From contig NZ_JAPEHW010000009.1 of NCBI RefSeq assembly GCF_028875915.1, forward strand, positions 1-64,000: 64,000 bases of DNA, given 5' to 3'. Position 1 is the first letter of the stretch. Each line of letters opens with the position of its first letter. Positions 36,459 to 44,249 of this stretch are shown in pieces. The notes below the pieces were generated by a model, which was given only the letters and a program-made list of their open reading frames with translations, was not told the origin of the DNA and did not search any database. This stretch comes from Pseudoalteromonas sp. G4 (lineage in GTDB: Bacteria; Pseudomonadota; Gammaproteobacteria; Enterobacterales; Alteromonadaceae). A program made the position numbers and the translations under genes.

Positions 36459-36665
36459 CTTTTTAATTGTGTTTAGTTGTTATCAACAAGGCTAATTGTC
36501 CTTAGTTTTACAAAAATAGAAAGGACTCATTAGGATTCATAATTACTTGTTAACAAAGCTTATAAAACAATAAGATAGAATATTTAAATAAAATTACTTA
36601 TTGCAATAAGTAAATGTACGTGATGAAATGAGGGCTTAGTTTAGGTCTAGATTCTAACAATAAAA

Positions 36666-37517
36666 ATGAAATATAACTTTTTGTTTTCAAAAGCGGTAAT
36701 AACTGCTGTTTTTTGTATATTAATTGTGCTTTTTGGCGTGCTCGGAGCAAGCCAATATAAAAGTAATTCTGAGCAACTTGCTTTGTTTATCGAAGTCAAC
36801 AAGCAATGTGATGCTAAATTATCTGAAAATGAAAATTTATTTCATATTTATGTCCCAACAGAGCAGTTAGCAAATCAACTTATCCCGTATTTCTGTAACA
36901 ACCCTGTAGTTGCCAAGCAGTTCGGTCAGGTTAAATTGAACTGGGGTTATGATATGAGTGATGCACTTGAGTTTATTGGTCGAGGCAATGCCGACTTAAT
37001 AATGACGAAAGAAAATTTAATGCTGGCATTTAAAAGTGAGTACACATTTAATTATAAAACATTGCTTTCTTACCCGGATTACACAGCATTTTTTATTTCA
37101 CTAAATGAGAAACCGCGCCTCGAAAAAGAATACTTTATTGATAAGCGAATTGGTTTATTAGATTACCCAAGTAGCCGTTCAGGCTATATCTTACCGAGAA
37201 CCTTGTTCAAACAATTAAATATCAATGTTGATAATTTGGATATTATTCAAGCAAGTTCCCATAGTGCATTAAGAGATTTGTTGGCTGAAGGTAAAGTCGA
37301 TCTTATTGCATCTTACTGGAAGCAAGATGATATGAATCGTTTCTTAGAAAACTACATTACGCCAATTAGCAACAATGTGAGTGGCAGCCGCTGGTATTTT
37401 AAAATGGAAACACAAAATACTGAATTAGCCTGTGCCATAAATGGCATTATTCATCGTCATGCCAATGCCCAAACATCCCCTTATTTTAAAGATGTAGAAA
37501 GTTATGTTGAATGTTAG
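36666..37517 (+). CDS. Membrane-anchored periplasmic binding-like protein (cassette gene A)
   Basis: A 283-residue protein with one N-terminal transmembrane helix (about 10-30) and no clear cleavage site, so it is probably anchored in the inner membrane facing the periplasm. The rest has PhnD/phosphonate-type binding-protein features: 'GYDMSDALEFIGRGNADLIMTKEN', 'KRIGLLDYPSSRSGYILPRTLFK', and 'SHSALRDLLAEGKVDLIASYWKQ', each the usual switch and lobe elements. Four Cys are in the periplasmic part. It overlaps the next gene by 14 bp, so the two are translationally linked. No transporter is nearby. Ligand unknown. A sensor role with its partner is inference. Confidence 0.7.
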   Translation: MKYNFLFSKAVITAVFCILIVLFGVLGASQYKSNSEQLALFIEVNKQCDAKLSENENLFHIYVPTEQLANQLIPYFCNNPVVAKQFGQVKLNWGYDMSDALEFIGRGNADLIMTKENLMLAFKSEYTFNYKTLLSYPDYTAFFISLNEKPRLEKEYFIDKRIGLLDYPSSRSGYILPRTLFKQLNINVDNLDIIQASSHSALRDLLAEGKVDLIASYWKQDDMNRFLENYITPISNNVSGSRWYFKMETQNTELACAINGIIHRHANAQTSPYFKDVESYVEC

Positions 37518-38439
37518 TCGTAACAAAATAATTTTAATAGCATGTTTAAGCTATTTTGTGTTTCAGCTTAGTTATGCGCTGTCAAAATACAGTAGTATTA
37601 ACTCTGCTAAAAACAACTTGTCGGTACTTATCGAAAATCGAATCGCTAAGGATTTAAGTCGTTTACCATTACCAGATCCAAGTAAGAGTAGTGCAGGTAA
37701 CCTGCTAGCAATTGAAAATTACATTTCAAATTTAAACCAACAAATTGAAAACTTACCACTTGAGCCTAAACTATTAGCAATTCAGTCAGATAAATTTAAC
37801 TTTGAAAGTACGCGAAAGTTAATTAAGAAGTCGTTTCAAACGCCCAATAAAACGATTACTTTTGTCTATTCTGTAAAAAAACCATCGTTATGGGATTATT
37901 TTTCTGTAGCAGCGTTGCTTGCAGCGTTCGGTTTTTATCTTTTAGTTGAATATCGCTATAAGTTAAAATCACAAAAGCAAAATGTGACAATTGAACAGGA
38001 TAACGAAGAGCGCGCGCGTTTAGTTATCGATCTCGAGAAAAAGCTTTTAATAAATAGCCGTACACATGCAACAGTACCGCTAGCAAATAAACCGCTTTGC
38101 TTTTTTACTGCATTAATAGAATACTGTGTTTTACACCCAGATGTTTTATTGAATCAAAATAAAGATTTACCCGACGAACTGGTATCACTATCTAATAAGT
38201 ACTTTTATCGCTTAACTGAACTTGGTCATACCATTCGAAAGCGTCCAAATTTCTCAAATAGTTTAGAAAAAACATTAAGTGAAATTCGAGCTGCACTTGA
38301 CGAGATCTTAATGGATGACTTGCAGCTAAAAGAAATGTTCTTCCCACCGAAAGCGCATGGTGAAGGGTCACGTTCAAAGCTTCATCATTATGGTTTGAAA
38401 GAAATTGATACTGAGTTAGTTGAGGTAATTGGGAAATAG
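37504..38439 (+). CDS. Two-helix membrane protein with unknown cytoplasmic domain (cassette gene B)
   Basis: A 311-residue protein. TM1 is at about 8-25, a periplasmic segment at about 26-130, TM2 at about 132-150 (YFSVAALLAAFGFYLL), and a cytoplasmic domain at about 155-311. That topology is typical of signal transducers. The cytoplasmic part has a conserved-looking block: NKPLCFFTALIEYCVLHPD, YFYRLTELGHTIRKRPNF, SLEKTLSEIRAALDEIL. It is neither a histidine kinase, GGDEF nor methyl-accepting domain. A winged-helix-like DNA-binding fold is possible but unproven. It starts inside gene A (14-bp overlap), which points to a paired function. Confidence 0.65.
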   Translation: MLNVSRNKIILIACLSYFVFQLSYALSKYSSINSAKNNLSVLIENRIAKDLSRLPLPDPSKSSAGNLLAIENYISNLNQQIENLPLEPKLLAIQSDKFNFESTRKLIKKSFQTPNKTITFVYSVKKPSLWDYFSVAALLAAFGFYLLVEYRYKLKSQKQNVTIEQDNEERARLVIDLEKKLLINSRTHATVPLANKPLCFFTALIEYCVLHPDVLLNQNKDLPDELVSLSNKYFYRLTELGHTIRKRPNFSNSLEKTLSEIRAALDEILMDDLQLKEMFFPPKAHGEGSRSKLHHYGLKEIDTELVEVIGK

Positions 38440-38464
38440 TTGAGACTTTAATTTTAGAAAAATT

Positions 38465-38492
38465 GAGCATTCAGAGTCTTAACTGAATGCTC
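38465..38492 (-). terminator. Terminator of ushA
   Basis: GAGCATTCAG (38465-38474) and CTGAATGCTC (38483-38492) form a 10-bp stem with an 8-nt loop. On the minus strand AATTTTTC follows. Confidence 0.75.
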
Positions 38493-38499
38493 ATCAGAT

Positions 38500-40116
38500 T
38501 TAGATCTTTGACGCATCAATAGGCGAATTTTTTAAGAAGTAATTCTTTAAAACTTCCGCATCTACTGTATCGGTGGCAACAAAATGTGCATGGTTTGTTA
38601 CATTAGGATAGCCATCACCGCCAGCCGCATTATAACTATTTAATGTAAAGCGATAGCGCTTTGACATATCGAACGGCTTACCAGCAATCGATTTAATAAC
38701 AATTGAATCACTACTTTTTTCATATTCAATACCGTAAAACTGACAATATGCGCCAGAATCAGGCGGAAAATTTGCCGCTATTGCAATGTAATCAATCAAT
38801 TCTTGGCCTTGAAGTTCAAGGTAGGTTATACGATTTTTAAAGGGATGCACTTGCAAAATATCTTTGTAACTTACATCACCGGCTTTAATAGAGTCACGAA
38901 TACCACCACCACTAATAATACCAAAATCAGCAGCAACACTTTCACTTTGGGCTTTGGCAATCAAACGCCCTAAGTTAGTTTGTACAAATCGAACTTTATT
39001 ACGGTCGCCTTCTAAGTGGCCAATTAGTTTACCGATTGGTTGTGAAATTTTGGCAGCACCTTTTTCTTGATAAGGTGTTAAAAAAGCAAGCATTTCAGGG
39101 TCTTCTGGTATTTTCTCACCAGCCAGTGATTTAACTGTTTTACCTTCAACTATGTCCTCGCGATACATATTTACTGGAATTAACTGATAATCGACTAAGG
39201 TTAATTGGTTATTTTCAAAGACAAACTCTGCTTTACCAACATATTTTCCCCATTCATGTGCTTGCATGATCCAGGTGCCATTTTGTTGATCCGGTTGGCA
39301 TTTATCACCAGGTTGAAAACTTGTATTAGCAGTGTTTTTGCCTTCCATACAAATCGGCTCTTGTGAATGGCCACCTATAATCATATCTAAAGAGTTTTTT
39401 GGTAGATTACGGGCAAGAGTGACATCGCCAGGGGCGTTAATACCGTGTTTAGCGTCTACATAATGGCCCATATGGGTTACTGCAATAGTAATATCAGGTT
39501 GGTATTTTGCTTCAAGCTTGCTTAATAGGGGCTCTGTTGCAGCCACAGGCTCTCTAAATTCAAAGTTGCCTATGTATTCTGGGTTAGCAATTTTTGCAGT
39601 ATCAACAGTGGTTAAGCCTATGATGGCAATATTAAGATCGCCACGCTTAATAATGTGATAAGGGGTGTATGCGTGTTCACCCGTTTTTTTATCGAAAATA
39701 TTAGCAGATAGTAATGGGAAGTTTGACCATGCAATTTGTTTATCAAGTACTTCAAGCGGGTTATCAAATTCGTGGTTACCAATTGCCATCGCATCGTAAC
39801 CAAGTAAACTCATCCCTTTAAAATCGGGCTCTGCATATTGTAAATCTGATTCGGGTACACCTGTGTTAATGTCACCACCGGAAAGCAGTAATACATGGTG
39901 ATTTTTTTCTTTCGCTTCTTTGCGTAACTGATCAATCAGTGTTTTACGCGCAGACATGCCATATTCACCTTGGTCGTTTCGCCAAAATCGACCGTGATTG
40001 TCATTGGTGTGAAGTACCGTTAGTTTTTCAGCTGCAGCTGACGCAAAGGTAGTAAAACCAGATAAAGTGACAGCTAAAGCAAAACTTGTTCGCATATTGA
40101 TCATTGTAAATTTCAT
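38500..40116 (-). CDS. ushA: Periplasmic 5'-nucleotidase / UDP-sugar hydrolase
   Basis: A 538-residue enzyme closely similar to E. coli UshA, which dephosphorylates 5'-nucleotides and splits UDP-sugars in the periplasm. The signal peptide is about 1-28. The metallophosphatase domain has LTVLHTNDNHGRFWRN (32-47), LLLSGGDINTGVPESDLQ near 78, GYDAMAIGNHEFDNPL near 109, and VTHMGHY and IIGGHSQEP further on. The C-terminal substrate domain includes GDRNKVRFVQTNLGRLI, SGGGIRDSIKAGD and NAAGGDGYPN. It lies near the nuclease-receptor pair, so external nucleic acid could be taken to nucleosides and phosphate within one neighbourhood. Confidence 0.94.
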   Translation of the reverse strand: MKFTMINMRTSFALAVTLSGFTTFASAAAEKLTVLHTNDNHGRFWRNDQGEYGMSARKTLIDQLRKEAKEKNHHVLLLSGGDINTGVPESDLQYAEPDFKGMSLLGYDAMAIGNHEFDNPLEVLDKQIAWSNFPLLSANIFDKKTGEHAYTPYHIIKRGDLNIAIIGLTTVDTAKIANPEYIGNFEFREPVAATEPLLSKLEAKYQPDITIAVTHMGHYVDAKHGINAPGDVTLARNLPKNSLDMIIGGHSQEPICMEGKNTANTSFQPGDKCQPDQQNGTWIMQAHEWGKYVGKAEFVFENNQLTLVDYQLIPVNMYREDIVEGKTVKSLAGEKIPEDPEMLAFLTPYQEKGAAKISQPIGKLIGHLEGDRNKVRFVQTNLGRLIAKAQSESVAADFGIISGGGIRDSIKAGDVSYKDILQVHPFKNRITYLELQGQELIDYIAIAANFPPDSGAYCQFYGIEYEKSSDSIVIKSIAGKPFDMSKRYRFTLNSYNAAGGDGYPNVTNHAHFVATDTVDAEVLKNYFLKNSPIDASKI

Positions 40117-40165
40117 TTGTTAGCGAAAAAACGTGAATATTCTACCTAGCTAAAATTACGATGGG

Positions 40166-40181
40166 GCGGACAAATGTCCGC
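40166..40181. promoter_or_regulatory. Palindrome GCGGACA-AA-TGTCCGC upstream of ushA
   Basis: A perfect 7-bp dyad 50 bp upstream of the ushA ATG, in the gap to the divergent cyclophilin gene. It is GC-rich against an AT-rich background. Operator or hairpin; no known consensus recognised. Confidence 0.45.
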
Positions 40182-40328
40182 ATGATTGCAGCTTCAAGTA
40201 AATTAAATGCAGAATAAGTAAAAAGAGTGTTATCAATTGTTACTGTAATACCTTGCTATGTAGCTTCTATATCCATTTATAGGTAATATTTTGCACGATA
40301 AAAATTAACAAAATATTCACGGGAAATT

Positions 40329-41090
40329 ATGAACAAGCTAAAAATGGCAGTATTAGCAGCAGGCCTTTCAGTTGGCTCAGCACAAGCAACCATTGTTGAA
40401 GTACAAACAACACAGGGGAATTTTCAGATAAACTTGTTCGATGAAGGCACGCCAAAAACGGTTGAAAACTTTCTTAAGTACGTTAATAACGAAGATTTTA
40501 ATGGCGTTGTTTATCATCGTTTAGTTACTGATTTTGTATTACAGGGCGGTGGTTATACCTTTGATGGCTCAACGTTTAACGCAATAGATAATTATGGCAA
40601 TGTAGTTAATGAACCTGTTTACTCAAATGTGCGCGGTACCATTGCAATGGCAAAGCTTGCAAATGATCCAAATAGTGCAACGAGCCAATGGTTTATTAAT
40701 TTAAGTGATAATAGTGCTAATTTAGACTTACAAAATGGTGGTTTTACCGTTTTTGGTCAAGTTATTGGTAATGGTATGGATGTTGTAGATGAATTGTCAA
40801 AGTTTGAATGTAATGAATATCCGCTTGTAAATACTACCGATGAACAATGTGCCGATTTAAAAAGCGGCACTTTAACACTTGATGCACAGCGCTTAATTAC
40901 CATTGAACATGTTGCGATCATTGATAGTAACACCAATACACTTGGTGATTTATCGCCAAAAGAAAATACTCTAATTAAAGAGTCAGTTCAGCCACCTGAT
41001 CTTTCAAATGATTCAGGCGGTAGCTTTGGTGCGTTACTAACACTTATGGGTGGACTGCTGGTATTTAGACGCAAGCGTACAACACATTAA
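40329..41090 (+). CDS. Secreted cyclophilin peptidyl-prolyl isomerase with GlyGly-CTERM-like tail
   Basis: A 253-residue protein. The signal peptide is 1-20 (ends AQA). The cyclophilin domain (about 21-200) shows VVYHRLVTDFVLQGGGYTF, GTIAMAKLANDPNSATSQWFINL and FGQVIGNGMDVVDEL. The C-terminal 25 residues (from about 229) are a Ser-Gly-Gly motif (DSGGSFGALL), a short hydrophobic helix and RRKR. That layout matches GlyGly-CTERM sorting signals handled by rhombosortase and linked to type II secretion. So the isomerase is probably surface-anchored or secreted rather than free in the periplasm. GGGAAA precedes the ATG. Confidence 0.85.
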   Translation: MNKLKMAVLAAGLSVGSAQATIVEVQTTQGNFQINLFDEGTPKTVENFLKYVNNEDFNGVVYHRLVTDFVLQGGGYTFDGSTFNAIDNYGNVVNEPVYSNVRGTIAMAKLANDPNSATSQWFINLSDNSANLDLQNGGFTVFGQVIGNGMDVVDELSKFECNEYPLVNTTDEQCADLKSGTLTLDAQRLITIEHVAIIDSNTNTLGDLSPKENTLIKESVQPPDLSNDSGGSFGALLTLMGGLLVFRRKRTTH

Positions 41091-41193
41091 TGTAATTGAG
41101 TTTTAGACACGTTTTATTGACAAAATGTTACAAATATAATGTGTTAACTGTTGCATTTAATTACTGCTTTTTTATAGTGGTGATATGAAAGAG

Positions 41194-41226
41194 CGCTCTG
41201 TTTTTTAAAAGATCAGAGCGTTTTTT
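41194..41226 (+). terminator. Terminator after the cyclophilin gene
   Basis: CGCTCTG (41194-41200) and CAGAGCG (41214-41220) form a stem with a 13-nt loop, followed by six T. It lies 24 nt before the next gene, so it could also act as an attenuator for that gene. Confidence 0.7.
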
Positions 41227-41249
41227 ATATATGTTAATAGGGAACCATT

Positions 41250-44135
41250 ATGAAAAAAGCGCTTACATTAAGTGCATTGGCACTGGCTGTTCTGGTTGGC
41301 TGCAACGCAAACAATCAAGCCTCATCAACTTCAAATACGACGAATCTTTATTCAGATACCTTAGTAGTTAGTCCAAATGATAACCGTGAATACAAAACGT
41401 TAAAGCTAAGCAATGAAATTGAAGTTGTTTTAGTTTCTGATCCAAATGTAGACAAGTCTGCTGCGGCCCTAAGTGTTGGTGTTGGTTTATTACATGATCC
41501 AATGACGCAACAAGGCATGGCGCATTATTTAGAGCATATGCTGTTTTTAGGTACTGAGCGCTTTCCAGATACCAATGAATACTCTGAATTTATGACTAAA
41601 AATGGTGGTGCGCATAATGCGTATACATGGTTAGACATTACTAACTACATGTTTAAGGCAAATAACGATGCATTTGAAGAAGGGTTAGATCGTTTTTCAG
41701 ACTTTTTTAAAGCACCAAAGTTGTATCCTGAATACACTGAAAAAGAAAAAAATGCGGTTAATGCTGAATGGTCGATGCGCCGTGAGCTAGATTTTTTTGG
41801 TCAGTTTAAACTCGCGCGTAAAATGATGGGTGAGCATCCAGCCAACCGCTTCTTAATTGGTAATCTTGAAACATTAGGTGATAAAGAAGGTAGTAAGCTG
41901 CATGCAGAGACAGTTGCATTTTTTGATAAATACTATTCTTCTAATATCATGAAAGTGGCGCTTTTAAGCAACAAACCAATTGCCGAAATGGAAACGCTTG
42001 CGAATAAATACTTCTCAGATATTAAAAACAAAAATATTGAAAAGCCAAGTGTGACTGCGCAAGTTGATTTTTCAAAAATTGGCGGTAAAAAGGTTTTCTA
42101 CAAGCCAAATAAAGATGTAAAACAGCTTACGCTTGATTTTACCATTGAAAATAATAACGATGAGTTTGCGCTTAAACCAAACCGTTTCTTATCTTATTTG
42201 ATTTATTCTGAAATGCCGGGTACTCCTGCAACATTACTTCGTGAAAAAGGGTGGATCTCAGGTTTAGGTGCTAATGCATCACCAGCCCATTACGGGAATT
42301 ACGGTACATTCTCAATTGATGTAACACTTACAGATGACGGTATGAAACACCGTGATGAGATAGTTGCAATCATAATGCAGTACATTGATCTAATTCGTGA
42401 AAAAGGTGTTGATAAAAAGTATTTTGACGAGATCAGAACGTCACTTAATAACCAGTTTAAATTCCTAGAAAAAGGCGATGAATTTGGTTATGTGTCAAAC
42501 CTTGCTGGTGCAATGCAAGTTTATCCAACAAATCATGTTATCAATGCGCCATACTACTATGGTCAATTTGACGAAAAAGCAATTAATGATGTACTTGCAC
42601 AGCTAACACCAGAGACTTTAAAAATTTGGTATGTAAGTCAGCAAGAAGAAACTGATAGCACGCTCCATTTCTATGATGGTAACTATCGTATTGCGGATAT
42701 TACGAAAGAAGAAATTGCAAGTTGGAAAAAACCAACAAAACTGGCAATGAACTTACCTGCAGTTAACCGTCTACTACCAGAAAGTTTTGATCTTAAAGTC
42801 GCAAGCGATGAAATCAAAGCCAAGCCGCAATTAGTGCATGACACTAATCACATTAAAGTGTGGCAATTCGCAAGTAAAAACTTTGCGCATCAGCCAAAAG
42901 GCATGCTGAAAGTATATGTAAATAACCCAAATACGCTGACTGATATGGATACCTCAATTTTGTTAGCAATTTGGCAAGATCTTTACAGTAATAAAGTGGT
43001 AGCGCTAAACACTGAGGCCAGTGTTGGCGGCATGTCAATGAGCCTATCTGATTCAAATGGCGTTATTTTTACCGTTAATGGTTTTACGGATAAGCAAAGT
43101 GAGCTGATTGTAGCAGGCATGAATGAACTTCGCATCGCACCTACAGAACTTGAATTTAACCAAGCGAAAGACCGATTCTTACGTGGTGTTGCTAATAAGA
43201 GCAAAAACTTCCCTTATAGCCAAGCATTTGATGCATTTTATAAAGCAACAAGCCAAGGCAATTATGAAGATAATGCGCTAATTGCACGAGCAAAATCACT
43301 TTCAATCAGCGATTTAAGCAAGGTAATTGATAACGTACTTACAAATAACCAAGTACGCGTGTTTATGTTCGGTAACTATGACGCGAAAGACGTTAAAACC
43401 GTTGTTTCTAGTTTAGAAAAAGCACTACCTAAGGATGTTAACACAACCCAATACACGCGAGCTAAGTCATGGTTGCCAAAACCTGGCCAGGTATTTACAG
43501 TACAGCGTGATATTGATGTGGCTGACGTTGCCCTTGTAGATATGCATATGCACCCTGTAAAAGGTAAAAAGCAAGAAGCGCAGGGTCTAGTGTTACAAGG
43601 CCACTTTAGCAACAAAGTATTTGATAAATTACGCACAGAAGAACAACTTGCTTACGCTGTTGGCGGTTTCAGTACAGCCTTAGATGATTACATTGGCTTT
43701 GGCATGTATATTCAAACACCTGTTAAAGGGCCTGGCGAAATGCAAGCGCGTTTTGATGAGTACAAACTTGAATACAAAAAAGAGCTTGATGCCATCAGTG
43801 AAGAGACGTTTGCACAGCTTAAAAATGCGGTACTTATTAAACTTAATGAGCAACCTAAAAACTTAGGTGATGAATTAAGACCGTATTTATCAGACTGGTA
43901 CGATGAAAATTTTGATTTTGATTCAAAAGCAGAGCTGATTAAAGAAGTTGAAAAAGTAACACTTGAGGATGTGAAAGATTTCTACAAACAAACGGTGTTA
44001 AATAAAAATGCAGCGCGTTTAAATGTTCAAATGCGAGGTACAAAATTTGCTGACAAAGCATTTGGCAAGCTTGAAAATCAAACCGTTATTACTGATTTTA
44101 CAAAAGCAGATGATTTACTTGATTACCAAAAATAA
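41250..44135 (+). CDS. M16 (pitrilysin/insulinase) family lipoprotein protease
   Basis: A 961-residue zinc protease. The signal peptide ends in VLVGC with lipid-carrying Cys18. The inverted zinc motif HYLEH (His92, Glu95, His96) lies in GMAHYLEHMLFLGTERFPD. The distal Glu is in EKNAVNAEWSMRRELD near 167. Full length and sequence (LREKGWISGLGANAS, LRTEEQLAYAVGGFSTA) are those of the protease III/insulysin group with four M16 modules in one chain. It degrades oligopeptides in the periplasm. AGGGAA precedes the ATG. A terminator before and another after make it a single-gene unit. Confidence 0.93.
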   Translation: MKKALTLSALALAVLVGCNANNQASSTSNTTNLYSDTLVVSPNDNREYKTLKLSNEIEVVLVSDPNVDKSAAALSVGVGLLHDPMTQQGMAHYLEHMLFLGTERFPDTNEYSEFMTKNGGAHNAYTWLDITNYMFKANNDAFEEGLDRFSDFFKAPKLYPEYTEKEKNAVNAEWSMRRELDFFGQFKLARKMMGEHPANRFLIGNLETLGDKEGSKLHAETVAFFDKYYSSNIMKVALLSNKPIAEMETLANKYFSDIKNKNIEKPSVTAQVDFSKIGGKKVFYKPNKDVKQLTLDFTIENNNDEFALKPNRFLSYLIYSEMPGTPATLLREKGWISGLGANASPAHYGNYGTFSIDVTLTDDGMKHRDEIVAIIMQYIDLIREKGVDKKYFDEIRTSLNNQFKFLEKGDEFGYVSNLAGAMQVYPTNHVINAPYYYGQFDEKAINDVLAQLTPETLKIWYVSQQEETDSTLHFYDGNYRIADITKEEIASWKKPTKLAMNLPAVNRLLPESFDLKVASDEIKAKPQLVHDTNHIKVWQFASKNFAHQPKGMLKVYVNNPNTLTDMDTSILLAIWQDLYSNKVVALNTEASVGGMSMSLSDSNGVIFTVNGFTDKQSELIVAGMNELRIAPTELEFNQAKDRFLRGVANKSKNFPYSQAFDAFYKATSQGNYEDNALIARAKSLSISDLSKVIDNVLTNNQVRVFMFGNYDAKDVKTVVSSLEKALPKDVNTTQYTRAKSWLPKPGQVFTVQRDIDVADVALVDMHMHPVKGKKQEAQGLVLQGHFSNKVFDKLRTEEQLAYAVGGFSTALDDYIGFGMYIQTPVKGPGEMQARFDEYKLEYKKELDAISEETFAQLKNAVLIKLNEQPKNLGDELRPYLSDWYDENFDFDSKAELIKEVEKVTLEDVKDFYKQTVLNKNAARLNVQMRGTKFADKAFGKLENQTVITDFTKADDLLDYQK

Positions 44136-44150
44136 TCGGTAAATTAGAAA

Positions 44151-44178
44151 AAAGGCGAGTAAATACTCGCCTTTTTTT
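44151..44178 (+). terminator. Rho-independent terminator of the M16 gene
   Basis: GGCGAGTA (44154-44161) and TACTCGCC (44164-44171) form the stem, followed by seven T. Confidence 0.9.
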
Positions 44179-44249
44179 CGTCATAATTGTTCAATATATT
44201 ATCAATAATAGCGTCACATTTGATTCATAAGCTTGGCTAAAACAGCTTA

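Noticed and set aside
43376-43636. 86-residue minus-strand ORF inside the M16 protease gene
   Set aside because: Shadow of a well-supported gene; no signal or domain.
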